Shown piece after piece: positions 17,696 through 26,594 of a stretch of 64,000 bases of DNA; the stretch's first letter is position 1, and each line of letters starts with the position of its first letter. Source of the stretch: an uncultured Blautia sp. (lineage in GTDB: Bacteria > Bacillota > Clostridia > Lachnospirales > Lachnospiraceae); NCBI RefSeq assembly GCF_934371575.1, contig NZ_CAKRNY010000003.1:75505-139504 (forward strand), written 5' to 3'. Made by a program: the position numbers and the translations under genes. Under the pieces are notes generated by a model that saw nothing but the letters and a program-made list of their open reading frames with translations, did not search any database and had not been told where the DNA came from.

Positions 17696-19945
17696 CTATA
17701 AATCATCCCGCAGTTTTATGATTTTGTTATCTGCCAAACACTGCTTCAGCGCAGTGATCATTTTTGTTTCATCCAGGGGCTTCGACAGATGCATATTCAT
17801 TCCTGCCAGTTTACAGTTGATAATGTCTTCTGCAAAAGCATTTGCAGACATGGCAATGATCGGGACAGACTCTGCGTCTTTTCGATCCAGATTTCGGATA
17901 GCTGTGGCTGCATCCAGACCATTCATGTTCGGCATCATAATATCCATATAAATAACGCCGAAATAGTCTGGTGCAGACTTCTCAAATATCCGGACTGCTT
18001 CCAGTCCGTCTGCTGCACATGTCACCTCCATACCATTACCTTCCAGCATACATACTGCAATTTCCATATTCAGCTCATTGTCTTCAACAACCAGTGCATG
18101 CACTCCTTCAACTGAAATATCCTCAATCGATTCCGCTCTATGAAGCGTATCCGGTTCCCCTGTTTTAAATGGCAGTCTGATATGCACTGTAGTTCCAACT
18201 CCCACTTCACTTTGCAGCTCAATGCTTCCGTTCATTCTGTCAGCAAGCTTTTTCGCAATTGTAAGTCCAAGACCGGTTCCCTCATAATTAGAACGGCTTG
18301 ATGCATTTTCCTGGGAAAACATATCGAAGGCATGTTTCACAAATTCTTCGCTCATACCCTTCCCCTGGTCTTCGCAATACAGATTAAAAACTACATGCTC
18401 ATCATCAAGAGCTTCCTCATTTCCCCAGACTGTGATCGTGCTGCCTGAAGAGCTGAACTTCACTGCATTATCTGTTATGTTTGACAGTATCCTTCCAAGA
18501 TAAACCGGATTTCCAATTACATATGGGTGCTTAATACTGTCCTTCTTCCAGTCGGTCGTGTAATTGATTCCTTTCTCAGCTGCTTTTTGAGAATATATAC
18601 GGTTTATCTTCCAAATCAGATCTACTATGTCAAAAGGTATTTCCTGCTCTTTCGTTTCGCCGCTCTGAAGCTTGTTCATATCCAGTATATCATTTACAAG
18701 AGATACCAGATATCTTAGAACTTCCGCAGCTTTGTCCCTGATCTTGTGCAGCATTTCCGGATCTTCGGCATACTGATTTGCCATATTTACCAGACCAATA
18801 ATGCCGTTCAGCGGTGTGCGGATATCATGACTCATGGTTGCCAGAAACTGTGCCTTCATATCAGCTTCCCTTTGCGCCGCATCCGCTGCAAAAAGCAGAT
18901 CCTGTTCCCTTCTTTTCGTATCACTGATACTGCGGACTGTACACAATACATGTGTCACATTTCCAGCCTGATCCCGTTTCTTGACAATAAATCTCAGACT
19001 GTGCCAATTGCCGTCACACATTCGATACTCTGTAGAAATATATTCTTCTTTCTTCAGTCTTTCTGCGACGGTAGAAATATCCATAAATGAGCGTACCAGC
19101 GGACGGTACTCCGGTGTTATCAAAGTATCACAGATCTGATATAATTTTTCTGATGCACAGCCTTTATTTCCCGTCAGCCTGTGAGTTTCATCATCATTGG
19201 ATATTTCTTCAAAGAAATCCTTCTGCAGATCAATTCTGTAAATGGAATGATAGCTTTTACTGATTGCGGAAATGATTTCATTCTGCAGCTTAGCCTCATC
19301 CAATGCCTCCTGTAGCCGATACTGGATTTCTTTTTCCTTTTTCATAATGTCATCAATGTAACGGAAACCAAGCAATACATAAAATTTATCATTCCCTTTA
19401 TAAACCCGGACTGCCTGTGATGCAAAAAACTTCTGTCCATGAGTATTCGGAATACACTTATAATAAAAAGAGGCTCTTTCTGCCCTGCTGAGCAGTTCCC
19501 TCAGATTGGCACAGGAAAACCAGTCCTCAAATTCCCCTTTATCCTCATCTGAAATATATTCCTGTGAATACCGCTGCGCATACTCATCAAAATTTTTGTA
19601 GCTTTTCTCCTTAAGCAGTTTTTCTCCATTGGCTTTCTCTGCCATCTTCAGAGTCTCAAACTCACCGGAGATCAAGTCAATATAATATACCGCGGTATAA
19701 TCCACACACAGCTTGTCAAGAACATGCTTATCACGCGATATTTTGCTCAGGGAATCATTTAATTTATCATTTTTTCTGCGTATTTTTATAACCAGAACAG
19801 CCAGTACAATAAATAGCAGCACCATAATTGCTGTAAAAACAAGGGTTGCAATAGGATGCAGCTGTACCACTGTTTTCAGCGACATATCCGATGCCTTATA
19901 TAATGTATGTCCTGGTGCAATATATTCTTTTAATCCAGATACCAT
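17696..19945 (-). CDS. Hybrid sensor histidine kinase / response regulator without an extracellular sensor
   Basis: 749 residues. After about 28 residues comes one membrane helix (about 29-53), then two PAS-like domains. The HisKA domain (FLATMSHDIRTPLNG) and HATPase domain (GTGLGLTIAKKLADRMNG) follow. The C-terminal receiver has ALVVEDNELN and MDIMMPNMNG. Relatives usually carry an N-terminal signal peptide and solute-binding domain 3 before the helix. Here only a short stub precedes it, although GGGAGG upstream supports the start at 19945. It may be a trimmed sensor that responds through its PAS domains. It is divergent from a diguanylate cyclase gene 160 bp away. Confidence 0.9.
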   Translation of the reverse strand: MVSGLKEYIAPGHTLYKASDMSLKTVVQLHPIATLVFTAIMVLLFIVLAVLVIKIRRKNDKLNDSLSKISRDKHVLDKLCVDYTAVYYIDLISGEFETLKMAEKANGEKLLKEKSYKNFDEYAQRYSQEYISDEDKGEFEDWFSCANLRELLSRAERASFYYKCIPNTHGQKFFASQAVRVYKGNDKFYVLLGFRYIDDIMKKEKEIQYRLQEALDEAKLQNEIISAISKSYHSIYRIDLQKDFFEEISNDDETHRLTGNKGCASEKLYQICDTLITPEYRPLVRSFMDISTVAERLKKEEYISTEYRMCDGNWHSLRFIVKKRDQAGNVTHVLCTVRSISDTKRREQDLLFAADAAQREADMKAQFLATMSHDIRTPLNGIIGLVNMANQYAEDPEMLHKIRDKAAEVLRYLVSLVNDILDMNKLQSGETKEQEIPFDIVDLIWKINRIYSQKAAEKGINYTTDWKKDSIKHPYVIGNPVYLGRILSNITDNAVKFSSSGSTITVWGNEEALDDEHVVFNLYCEDQGKGMSEEFVKHAFDMFSQENASSRSNYEGTGLGLTIAKKLADRMNGSIELQSEVGVGTTVHIRLPFKTGEPDTLHRAESIEDISVEGVHALVVEDNELNMEIAVCMLEGNGMEVTCAADGLEAVRIFEKSAPDYFGVIYMDIMMPNMNGLDAATAIRNLDRKDAESVPIIAMSANAFAEDIINCKLAGMNMHLSKPLDETKMITALKQCLADNKIIKLRDDL

Positions 19946-20104
19946 TCAAGTCCTCCCGCTTCGTCATTATCAGTTTTAATTGCAGAATTCAGCTAATATA
20001 ACTGTTAATTATTTCTCCTAATTATAACATATATGACAACTTATGCCAAACAACTATGCAAAATACATATGGTTTACACATGAAAACTGTGATAAAATGT
20101 ACTT

Positions 20105-21529
20105 ATGAAAAAGAAAAAACTTGTTTTTTTAGCGTTTGCAACCATTGTGATTGCATTATTGCTTGAAGCCGGAATTTTAAAGTATGTCAATGACAAAAAT
20201 ACATACAGGATGTCAAAGGTACTTCTGGATCGTGTTGTCACCGTGCTCAATAAAAATGATGACAATGAAACTGGACTCATCGAATCGCTAAAGGACGATT
20301 ATATAGTAAGAGCAAAGGCTGTATCATATATCATAGATGCAAAACCACAGGTGGAATATGATGTAGAAGAACTGCAGAAAATTGCGAATCTGATATCAGT
20401 AGATGAGATACATCTGTTTGATACAAACGGATATATCTATAGTGGCACTTTGCCCAAATACTATGGCTACAGCTTTGATTCCGGAGGACAGATGGCATAT
20501 TTCAAACCTATGCTTTCGGACAAAAAGCTTACCATGTGTCAGGATGTCACTCCCAATACTGCTGAAGGCAAGGAACTGATGTATGCCATCACATGGAACG
20601 AAGCCGGTACAAGGATGATCCAGATCGGCATTGAACCAAAACGTCTGCTTGAAGAATTAAAGCAAAACGAAATCTCCAATGTGGTAAGTGACATGCCTGT
20701 TTATAAGGGCATTGAAATTTTTGTGGCAGATGCCGGGACAAAAGTCATTAAGGGTGCCACAGACACCAGACAGACAGGCACAAAGCTGGAAGAGCTTGGC
20801 ATCGCATCTGATGTGAAGAACAGTGAGACAAATGTTCTGCATGTAAGGATAGGAAAAAGACTCTGCAGATGTTTCGTCAGTCAAAATGATAACTATATTG
20901 TTGCTGTAACTGTGGATAATTCCTTTTATCTAGAGGGCAATCTTTTTGCAGTACTCATAGTCGGCATATATCTTGTATTAGCCTCCTGCTGTATATTCTA
21001 TATGCTCTCAAAGGTTATGAAAGAAAAGTATGAAAAAGAGAAACTGATATACATATCAAATACAGACGAGCTCACAAGATGTTTTAACAGACATGCTTAC
21101 GAAAATAAAATAAACAGTCTTGATCTTCATGAAGAATGGATATATGTTTCCATGGATCTTAATCACCTGAAGCGTACAAATGATTCTCTTGGACATGCTG
21201 CAGGCGATGAACTTATCTGTGCGGCGGCAGCTTGTATGAGGGAAAGCTTCGGTAATTATGGAAATATCTACAGGATCGGAGGCGATGAATTTGTTGCGAT
21301 CATCACCAGGAACACTAAGGAATTTCCGAATATAATAGGAGACTTTGACAGACGCACAGCACAGTGGCATGGTAAACTGGTGGACTTCATGACAATCTCA
21401 TACGGATATGTTTTCAGCTCAGAGAAAAAATGGGACAACATCTACGACATTGCCAAAGCAGCAGATGAAAGGATGTATAAAAATAAGACTCGCTATTACC
21501 AGGAGAACGGAATAGACAGAAGAAAATAA
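20105..21529 (+). CDS. Membrane diguanylate cyclase with extracellular sensor domain
   Basis: The 474-residue protein has a membrane helix near residues 5-22, a sensor region of about 250 residues exposed outside (Cache-like by layout), a second helix near 280-302 and a C-terminal GGDEF domain. The domain has DELTRCFNRHAYE, MDLNHLKRTNDSLGHAAGDE and intact RIGGDEF, so it should make cyclic di-GMP. Together with the HD-GYP protein at the window start it shows active cyclic di-GMP signalling. The divergent hybrid kinase may share its control region. Confidence 0.9.
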   Translation: MKKKKLVFLAFATIVIALLLEAGILKYVNDKNTYRMSKVLLDRVVTVLNKNDDNETGLIESLKDDYIVRAKAVSYIIDAKPQVEYDVEELQKIANLISVDEIHLFDTNGYIYSGTLPKYYGYSFDSGGQMAYFKPMLSDKKLTMCQDVTPNTAEGKELMYAITWNEAGTRMIQIGIEPKRLLEELKQNEISNVVSDMPVYKGIEIFVADAGTKVIKGATDTRQTGTKLEELGIASDVKNSETNVLHVRIGKRLCRCFVSQNDNYIVAVTVDNSFYLEGNLFAVLIVGIYLVLASCCIFYMLSKVMKEKYEKEKLIYISNTDELTRCFNRHAYENKINSLDLHEEWIYVSMDLNHLKRTNDSLGHAAGDELICAAAACMRESFGNYGNIYRIGGDEFVAIITRNTKEFPNIIGDFDRRTAQWHGKLVDFMTISYGYVFSSEKKWDNIYDIAKAADERMYKNKTRYYQENGIDRRK

Positions 21530-21551
21530 CTCATCTTTTTTTCCTTTTAAC

Positions 21552-21597
21552 CCTGTATGTCTGCAAGAGCATAAATTACGCACGGCAGACATACAGG
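21552..21597. terminator. Bidirectional terminator
   Basis: CCTGTATGTCTGC and GCAGACATACAGG form a perfect 13-bp stem between convergent genes, with T-rich flanks on one side and A-rich flanks on the other. Confidence 0.8.
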
Positions 21598-21635
21598 AAA
21601 AATCAGACAAATATTCCAGATCTCTTTGCTGCTAT

Positions 21636-21995
21636 TTATTCTACATTCTTTGTTGCAATAATATCCACGCCTGTGCCCGCCACATTTGTTAAAATCACAT
21701 CTCCAATGTGAACCGGTGCCGGAATCCGGATTCCTTTTAATGCTCTCACACACTCAAAAATCTTATCCTTCGGAATATCTTCTTTCGTTTTTACTGATAC
21801 CATATCAATACTTCCACCTGACACACGCACAGTAGAGGTTACAATTCTTGTAGGATTCGTCACTTCTTTTCTGGCATATACATCACCGCGCCTGCAGGTA
21901 TTTCCTGTAACGCTCACCACATCTTTCCCATTCATTACAACAGTAAGAGGGCAGCCCATGGGACAGCCGATACATGTTAATTTTCTCTCTTCCAT
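21636..21995 (-). CDS. DUF1667 protein, small subunit of glycerol-3-phosphate dehydrogenase set
   Basis: 119 residues with the DUF1667 pattern: N-terminal CIGCPMGCPLTV, then GNTCRRGDVYARKE and a C-terminal beta-rich part. Four cysteines in two pairs suggest a metal or Fe-S site. In Firmicutes this gene regularly follows the GlpA-like and GlpB-like flavoproteins, and it may fill the place of the GlpC-type electron-transfer subunit. It starts 3 nt after the GlpB-like gene, which supports translation as one unit. Confidence 0.88.
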   Translation of the reverse strand: MEERKLTCIGCPMGCPLTVVMNGKDVVSVTGNTCRRGDVYARKEVTNPTRIVTSTVRVSGGSIDMVSVKTKEDIPKDKIFECVRALKGIRIPAPVHIGDVILTNVAGTGVDIIATKNVE

Positions 21996-21998
21996 AAT

Positions 21999-23267
21999 CT
22001 AGTTCTCCTCGATTTTCACTGTGATCGTCTGCAGATCCGGATATTTCAAAAGCAGTTCTTTTGTCAGCTTAATCTCTTCCATCTCCCCAGGTGCAACAAC
22101 CGGACGTTTCCTATGGATTACTCTCTCATTATCGAAATACGCACTAATACAACAGTTGGTATAAACACTTCCCACACGAAAACGTACAGTGAGATTTTCA
22201 TCCATGTGACTTACATTAACTGTTCCCGGGACGGTATATCTGACTCCATCAACCGGATTTATCTGAATTATCTTTCCTTCTGATTTCTGCTCTTTTCCTG
22301 CTTTTACATATCTGGCAGCATTTCTCCCCGCTGCTGCAGCCTCCTCGGATACGAAATCAACCAGATCATGCACATGCAGTACATTTCCACATGCAAAAAC
22401 ACCTTCCAGATTTGTCTCCAGACTTTCATTTACCTTCGGGCCTGATGTAACAGGATTCATGTCCACACCCATTCTCCTTGAAATTTCGTTTTCCGGAATC
22501 AGACCAACTGAAAGAAGGAGCGTATCACAGCTGTATTCTTCTTCTGTTCCCGGAATGGGTTTCCCATGATTATCCACCCGCGCCAGCGTAACACCTTCCA
22601 GACGTTCTTTTCCCTTAATATCAACAACTGTATGGCTGAGCTTCAGCGGAATTCCATAGTCATCCAGACACTGGACAATGTTTCTCTTCAGTCCGCCGGA
22701 ATAAGGCATCAGCTCCGCAACCACCTTAACCTTTGCGCCTTCAAGGGTCATTCGTCTTGCCATGATCAGACCGATATCTCCGGAGCCCAGGATCACAACC
22801 TCTTTTCCCGGCATATATCCTTCGATATTTACCAGTCTCTGCGCCGTACCTGCGGAAAAAATACCAGCCGGGCGATATCCGGGAATGTTAAGCGCGCCTC
22901 TGGAACGCTCACGACATCCCATTGCCAGAACAACCGCTTTTGCCTGGATTTCAAAAAGACCTTCTTCCCTGTTCATTGCTGTAACAATTTTCTGCGAACT
23001 GATATCCATAACCATTGTATTTAATTTGTATTCAATATTCAGTTCTTTTACCTGTTCAATAAAGCGTGCTGCATATTCCGGTCCGGTCAGCTCTTCTTTA
23101 AATGTATGAAGTCCGAATCCATTATGGATGCACTGATTCAGAATTCCACCAAGCTCCCTGTCTCTTTCCAGAATCAGAATGCTGTCAACTCCGCTTTTCT
23201 TTGCGGAAACAGCTGCCGCAAGTCCAGCCGGACCGCCTCCGATAATAACAATGTCATAAGCTCTCAT
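21999..23267 (-). CDS. NAD(P)/FAD-dependent oxidoreductase, GlpB-like partner
   Basis: This 422-residue flavoprotein has an N-terminal dinucleotide-binding motif (IIGGGPAGLAAA), CGN-rich ILNQCIHNGFG, ATG-type and second Rossmann motif (VVILGSGDIGLIMARR), and DTLLLSVGLIPENE. It belongs to the group found between GlpA-like dehydrogenases and DUF1667 proteins. It likely moves electrons from glycerol-3-phosphate oxidation to NAD or another carrier. It lies within a three-gene minus-strand unit. Confidence 0.87.
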   Translation of the reverse strand: MRAYDIVIIGGGPAGLAAAVSAKKSGVDSILILERDRELGGILNQCIHNGFGLHTFKEELTGPEYAARFIEQVKELNIEYKLNTMVMDISSQKIVTAMNREEGLFEIQAKAVVLAMGCRERSRGALNIPGYRPAGIFSAGTAQRLVNIEGYMPGKEVVILGSGDIGLIMARRMTLEGAKVKVVAELMPYSGGLKRNIVQCLDDYGIPLKLSHTVVDIKGKERLEGVTLARVDNHGKPIPGTEEEYSCDTLLLSVGLIPENEISRRMGVDMNPVTSGPKVNESLETNLEGVFACGNVLHVHDLVDFVSEEAAAAGRNAARYVKAGKEQKSEGKIIQINPVDGVRYTVPGTVNVSHMDENLTVRFRVGSVYTNCCISAYFDNERVIHRKRPVVAPGEMEEIKLTKELLLKYPDLQTITVKIEEN

Positions 23268-23284
23268 GACTCAATGCCTCCCTT

Positions 23285-24721
23285 TTATAACGAATCCTTA
23301 TTATAATCTGTGATAATGTCAGATTCTCCACCTGATTTCGTAACATCAAACATGCTCACATTTCGTTCTCTTGCCAGAATTTCCATTGTTCTCGGAGAAC
23401 AAAAACCCGCCTGGCAGCGTCCCATACCGGCTCTGGTTCTGCGTTTCACCCCATCCAGGGATTTTGCACCAAGAGGTCTTCTGATTGCATCAATGATCTC
23501 ACCCTCTGTAACCATTTCACAACGACAGATAATATTTCCATACTCCGGTTTTTCTTTGATCAGTGAATTCCATTCTTCTTTGCTGAGGGTTTTCGGATCC
23601 AAAATTCCCTTTCTCACCGGGACAAAATTTTCTTTTTCCTCCAGATCCATTTTTTCTTTCAAAATCTGCGCCACCATCTCGCCAATAGCGGGGGCACTGG
23701 AAAGTCCCGGGGATTCAATGCCTGCACAGTCGATAAATCCTTTTGCATCTTCCAGTTCTCCAATCAGGAACTCATTGCCATCTTCATGAGCACGAAGTCC
23801 TGCAAAAGAAGTGATCACCTGGCGAAGCGGAAGATTTTTCACATTCATTCCTGCTTTTTCAAGTACCTGATCCAGTCCCTCTCTTGTGGTATTGGTTCCT
23901 TCCCGGTCTTCAATATCAATTGCCGTTGGCCCAAGGATCAGATTACCGTAAACTGTAGGTGCCACCAGAACTCCTTTTCCATATTTGCCCGGAAGTGCGA
24001 AAATTGTTTTACTTACATGATTTCCCGCGCTCTTATCCAGCAGGCAGTAATCTCCTCTTCTTGGAGTGATATGGATTTTTTTCTCACTCACCATATTGTG
24101 AAGTCTGTCTGCATAAACTCCGGCGGCATTTACTACATATCTGGTCTGGAAAATGCCATTATTTGTATGAATCTCCCAGCCGTTCCCCATTGGTTTAATG
24201 TCTTTAACTTCCGTATCAAATTTGAAATCAACACCATTTTCGTTTGCATTCTCAGCCATTGCAATATTCATATGAAACGGACATACAATCCCACCGGTGG
24301 GCGCATAAAGCGCAGCGTAAGCCTGATCGGAAATATTCGGTTCCATTTCTTTCAGTTCCTCACTATTCAGAATTCTTAAATTCGGAACACCGTTTGCAAC
24401 ACCTCTATGATACAATTCCTGAAGCTTCGGCATATCTTCTTCTCTTAAACATACAACCAGAGAGCCATTTCTTTTAAATGGAAAATCCAGTTCTCTGGAA
24501 AGCTGCTCCATCATCTGATTTCCTCTCACATTCAGCTTTGCCATCAGGGAACCTTCCGGGGCATCATAACCGACATGAACAATTGCACTGTTTGCCTTGG
24601 AAGTACCGCAGCATACATCCTCTTCTTTTTCTATCACACACGCTTTTACTTTATATCGCGACAGTTCTCTTGCTGTCGCTGCACCTGAAACTCCTGCTCC
24701 GATAATAATTACATCATACAT
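23285..24721 (-). CDS. glpA: GlpA-like glycerol-3-phosphate dehydrogenase with BFD-type [2Fe-2S] domain
   Basis: The 478-residue protein has a DAO-family FAD domain (IIGAGVSGAATARELSRY, then CCGTSKANSAIVHVGYDA). A C-terminal BFD-like domain has CRCEMVTEGEI and GMGRCQAGFCSPR, supplying four Cys for a [2Fe-2S] cluster. It oxidises glycerol-3-phosphate to dihydroxyacetone phosphate. AAGGAG lies 10 nt before the ATG. Upstream are a terminator-like hairpin and, two genes away, the antiterminator GlpP, which points to antitermination control by glycerol-3-phosphate. No glpF or glpK is in the window. Confidence 0.87.
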   Translation of the reverse strand: MYDVIIIGAGVSGAATARELSRYKVKACVIEKEEDVCCGTSKANSAIVHVGYDAPEGSLMAKLNVRGNQMMEQLSRELDFPFKRNGSLVVCLREEDMPKLQELYHRGVANGVPNLRILNSEELKEMEPNISDQAYAALYAPTGGIVCPFHMNIAMAENANENGVDFKFDTEVKDIKPMGNGWEIHTNNGIFQTRYVVNAAGVYADRLHNMVSEKKIHITPRRGDYCLLDKSAGNHVSKTIFALPGKYGKGVLVAPTVYGNLILGPTAIDIEDREGTNTTREGLDQVLEKAGMNVKNLPLRQVITSFAGLRAHEDGNEFLIGELEDAKGFIDCAGIESPGLSSAPAIGEMVAQILKEKMDLEEKENFVPVRKGILDPKTLSKEEWNSLIKEKPEYGNIICRCEMVTEGEIIDAIRRPLGAKSLDGVKRRTRAGMGRCQAGFCSPRTMEILARERNVSMFDVTKSGGESDIITDYNKDSL

Positions 24722-24774
24722 TTTCAGCTCACTCCTTTTTCACTTAACATATATTTTGAAACTATTACACAAAA

Positions 24775-24827
24775 AAGCCCGACAAGTGGCCGCACTTTTC
24801 TGTGCGGTTATCCTGTCAGGCTCTCTC
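24775..24827 (-). terminator. Terminator in the glpA leader, candidate GlpP target
   Basis: On the minus strand GAGCCTGACAGG pairs with CTTGTCGGGCTTTTTT, with an inner CCGCAC...GTGCGG stem. The U-run is followed about 50 nt later by the glpA start. It ends the upstream NifX-FKBP gene. It is also placed where GlpP-dependent antitermination acts in Bacillus glpD. Confidence 0.75.
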
Positions 24828-24851
24828 ATCTCACGCCATTACTTTATTTTG

Positions 24852-25727
24852 TTATTTTACTTCTACAAGCTCAATCTTGAAGTTCAGCTCTTTTCCTGCC
24901 ATCTCATGATTCGCGTCAAAGGTAATCGTCTTCTCATCCTTCGCAGTTACCTTAACCGGAAAAGGCTGTCCATACTGATTGGACAGGTATACCTGCTGTC
25001 CTACAGTAAGATCCTCGGAACCTGGAAGCTGTGCAATTTCAAGAGTAAAGATTGCGTCCGGATTCGGCAAACCATAGGCTTCTTCCGGCATCAGGTGTAC
25101 ATCTACAACCTGACCAACTTCCATATTTGCAACTGCTTCATCGAAGCCCCTGATCATCTGTCCTGCTCCGCAAATGAACTCCAGCGGCTCTCCGCGGTCA
25201 TATGAAGAATCAAACTGGGTTCCGTCATTAAAGGTTCCTCTGTAATGAGTACGGCAGGTCTTACCAACGTTCGGTCCGGTAATTGCCGGTCTGGAACCAC
25301 ATCCACCGCCGCAGCCTCCACAGGAGCCGCCTTCCTCATGACCACCGCAGGAATGACCTTCTTCGTGATCTCCACAGGAATGTCCCTCCTCATGATGATG
25401 GTGATCACAGTTAGCACCTGTTGAAACAAGTTCACCTCTCAGGTAAGCTTCCACTGCCTGGTCTGCATCTCCCTTTGCTCCGGAGCAAACTTCCACTCCT
25501 GCCTCTTTCAGTGCAGTCTGTGCGCCGCCGCCAAGACCTCCGCAGATCAGCACATCAATGCCCTGCCCGCCAAGAAGACCTGCAAGAGCGCCATGTCCTA
25601 ATCCATTGGAACCGATCACTTCACTGGAAATGATCTTATTATCCTCTACCTCATATACTTTAAAAAATTCAGTTTTTCCAAAATGCTGAAAAATATTTCC
25701 ATTATCATATGTTGCTGCGATTTTCAT
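24852..25727 (-). CDS. Fusion of NifX/NafY-like domain, His/Cys-rich linker and FKBP-type isomerase
   Basis: 291 residues. Residues 1-105 match the dinitrogenase Fe-Mo cofactor (NifX/NifB C-terminal) fold: MKIAATYDNGNIFQHFGK, then GLGGGAQTALKEAGV. Next comes a metal-binding linker of about 40 residues with DHHHHEEGHSCGDHEEGHSC repeats and CGGCGGGCG. The rest is a SlyD-like FKBP domain (THYRGTFNDGTQFDSS, GAGQMIRGFDEAVANMEVGQ, EEAYG). Start at 25727 is set by GGGAGGA. It may be a metal chaperone linking cofactor or metal handling to protein folding. It sits between glpP and glpA without an obvious functional link to them. Confidence 0.85.
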   Translation of the reverse strand: MKIAATYDNGNIFQHFGKTEFFKVYEVEDNKIISSEVIGSNGLGHGALAGLLGGQGIDVLICGGLGGGAQTALKEAGVEVCSGAKGDADQAVEAYLRGELVSTGANCDHHHHEEGHSCGDHEEGHSCGGHEEGGSCGGCGGGCGSRPAITGPNVGKTCRTHYRGTFNDGTQFDSSYDRGEPLEFICGAGQMIRGFDEAVANMEVGQVVDVHLMPEEAYGLPNPDAIFTLEIAQLPGSEDLTVGQQVYLSNQYGQPFPVKVTAKDEKTITFDANHEMAGKELNFKIELVEVK

Positions 25728-25810
25728 ATGTATAATCCTCCCATTAATCCTATAACATATAGTATAACGTGATACGAGGATAAAAGCAAGGGCAGCGATC
25801 CGCAAATCGG

Positions 25811-26380
25811 TTACATTTTCCACACTTCATGGCTGGTTGCGGAAACTGCAATTGCACCTGCCGAAAGCGCCTCCATCACAGATTCTTTATCCGAAATCAA
25901 ACCGCCTACAATAATCGGGATTCTGGACATTTTGCAGATATTCCTGATTACTTTCGGCATCATACCAGGAAGCACTTCAATAAAGTCAGGCTTCACAGCA
26001 TGCTGCTGCAATCTGATATTCTCATAGGCCATAGAATCCAGAAGAAAATATCTGAGAACTGTAAACATGCCTGATTCCCGGGCTTTTTTTATCAGGGCAG
26101 CCTTTGTGGAAATGATCCCGTCTGCCTTCGTATATTTTTTTATAAATTCCACTGCAATTTCCTTACTGCTAAGTCCGTTTATCAGATCTATATGAACCAT
26201 GGCAATCTTGCCGGCAGCTTTTACCTTCTCTACGATTTCCATAATGGAACAAATATCCCCAAACAAGATAAACACGATCCGAATATCCTCCAGCGAACAA
26301 CAGATTTCCAGATCCTCTTCATTCTTCGCTGCTGCTATGATCGGATTTTCTTCTACTGCTTCATAAAAATAACTGCTCAT
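25811..26380 (-). CDS. glpP: Glycerol-3-phosphate-responsive antiterminator GlpP
   Basis: 189 residues of the GlpP family, a TIM-barrel-like fold: VHIDLINGLSSKEIAVEFIKK, DGIISTKAALIKKA, DFIEVLPGMMPKVI, PIIVGGLISDKESV, and the terminal GAIAVSATSHEVW. It binds glycerol-3-phosphate and then the leader RNA of glp genes to prevent termination. The start at 26380 follows AGGGG with 7-nt spacing; an ATG at 26407 has no site. Its likely target is the leader hairpin upstream of glpA at 24775-24827. Confidence 0.92.
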   Translation of the reverse strand: MSSYFYEAVEENPIIAAAKNEEDLEICCSLEDIRIVFILFGDICSIMEIVEKVKAAGKIAMVHIDLINGLSSKEIAVEFIKKYTKADGIISTKAALIKKARESGMFTVLRYFLLDSMAYENIRLQQHAVKPDFIEVLPGMMPKVIRNICKMSRIPIIVGGLISDKESVMEALSAGAIAVSATSHEVWKM

Positions 26381-26594
26381 TCTTTTCCCCTCTTTAGTAG
26401 CTCCCATCTGGTATCTAAATATAAGTCAATTATAAAAAAACATGAAAACAACTTCAAGTAACTATTATTACATTTTCATGCTATTTAATCCAAGACTTTA
26501 GCTTCATATTATGTTATGATGTAAAAACAGCAAAATTCAGAACGACACATGTCAATCTGTAAGCTGTTTATTTAAGTAACCTGGGGAGGCAAAA

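Noticed and set aside
25315..25440. Repeated short motif resembling a CRISPR or tandem DNA repeat
   Set aside because: It is the coding sequence of the His/Cys-rich linker in the NifX-FKBP fusion; there are no spacers.
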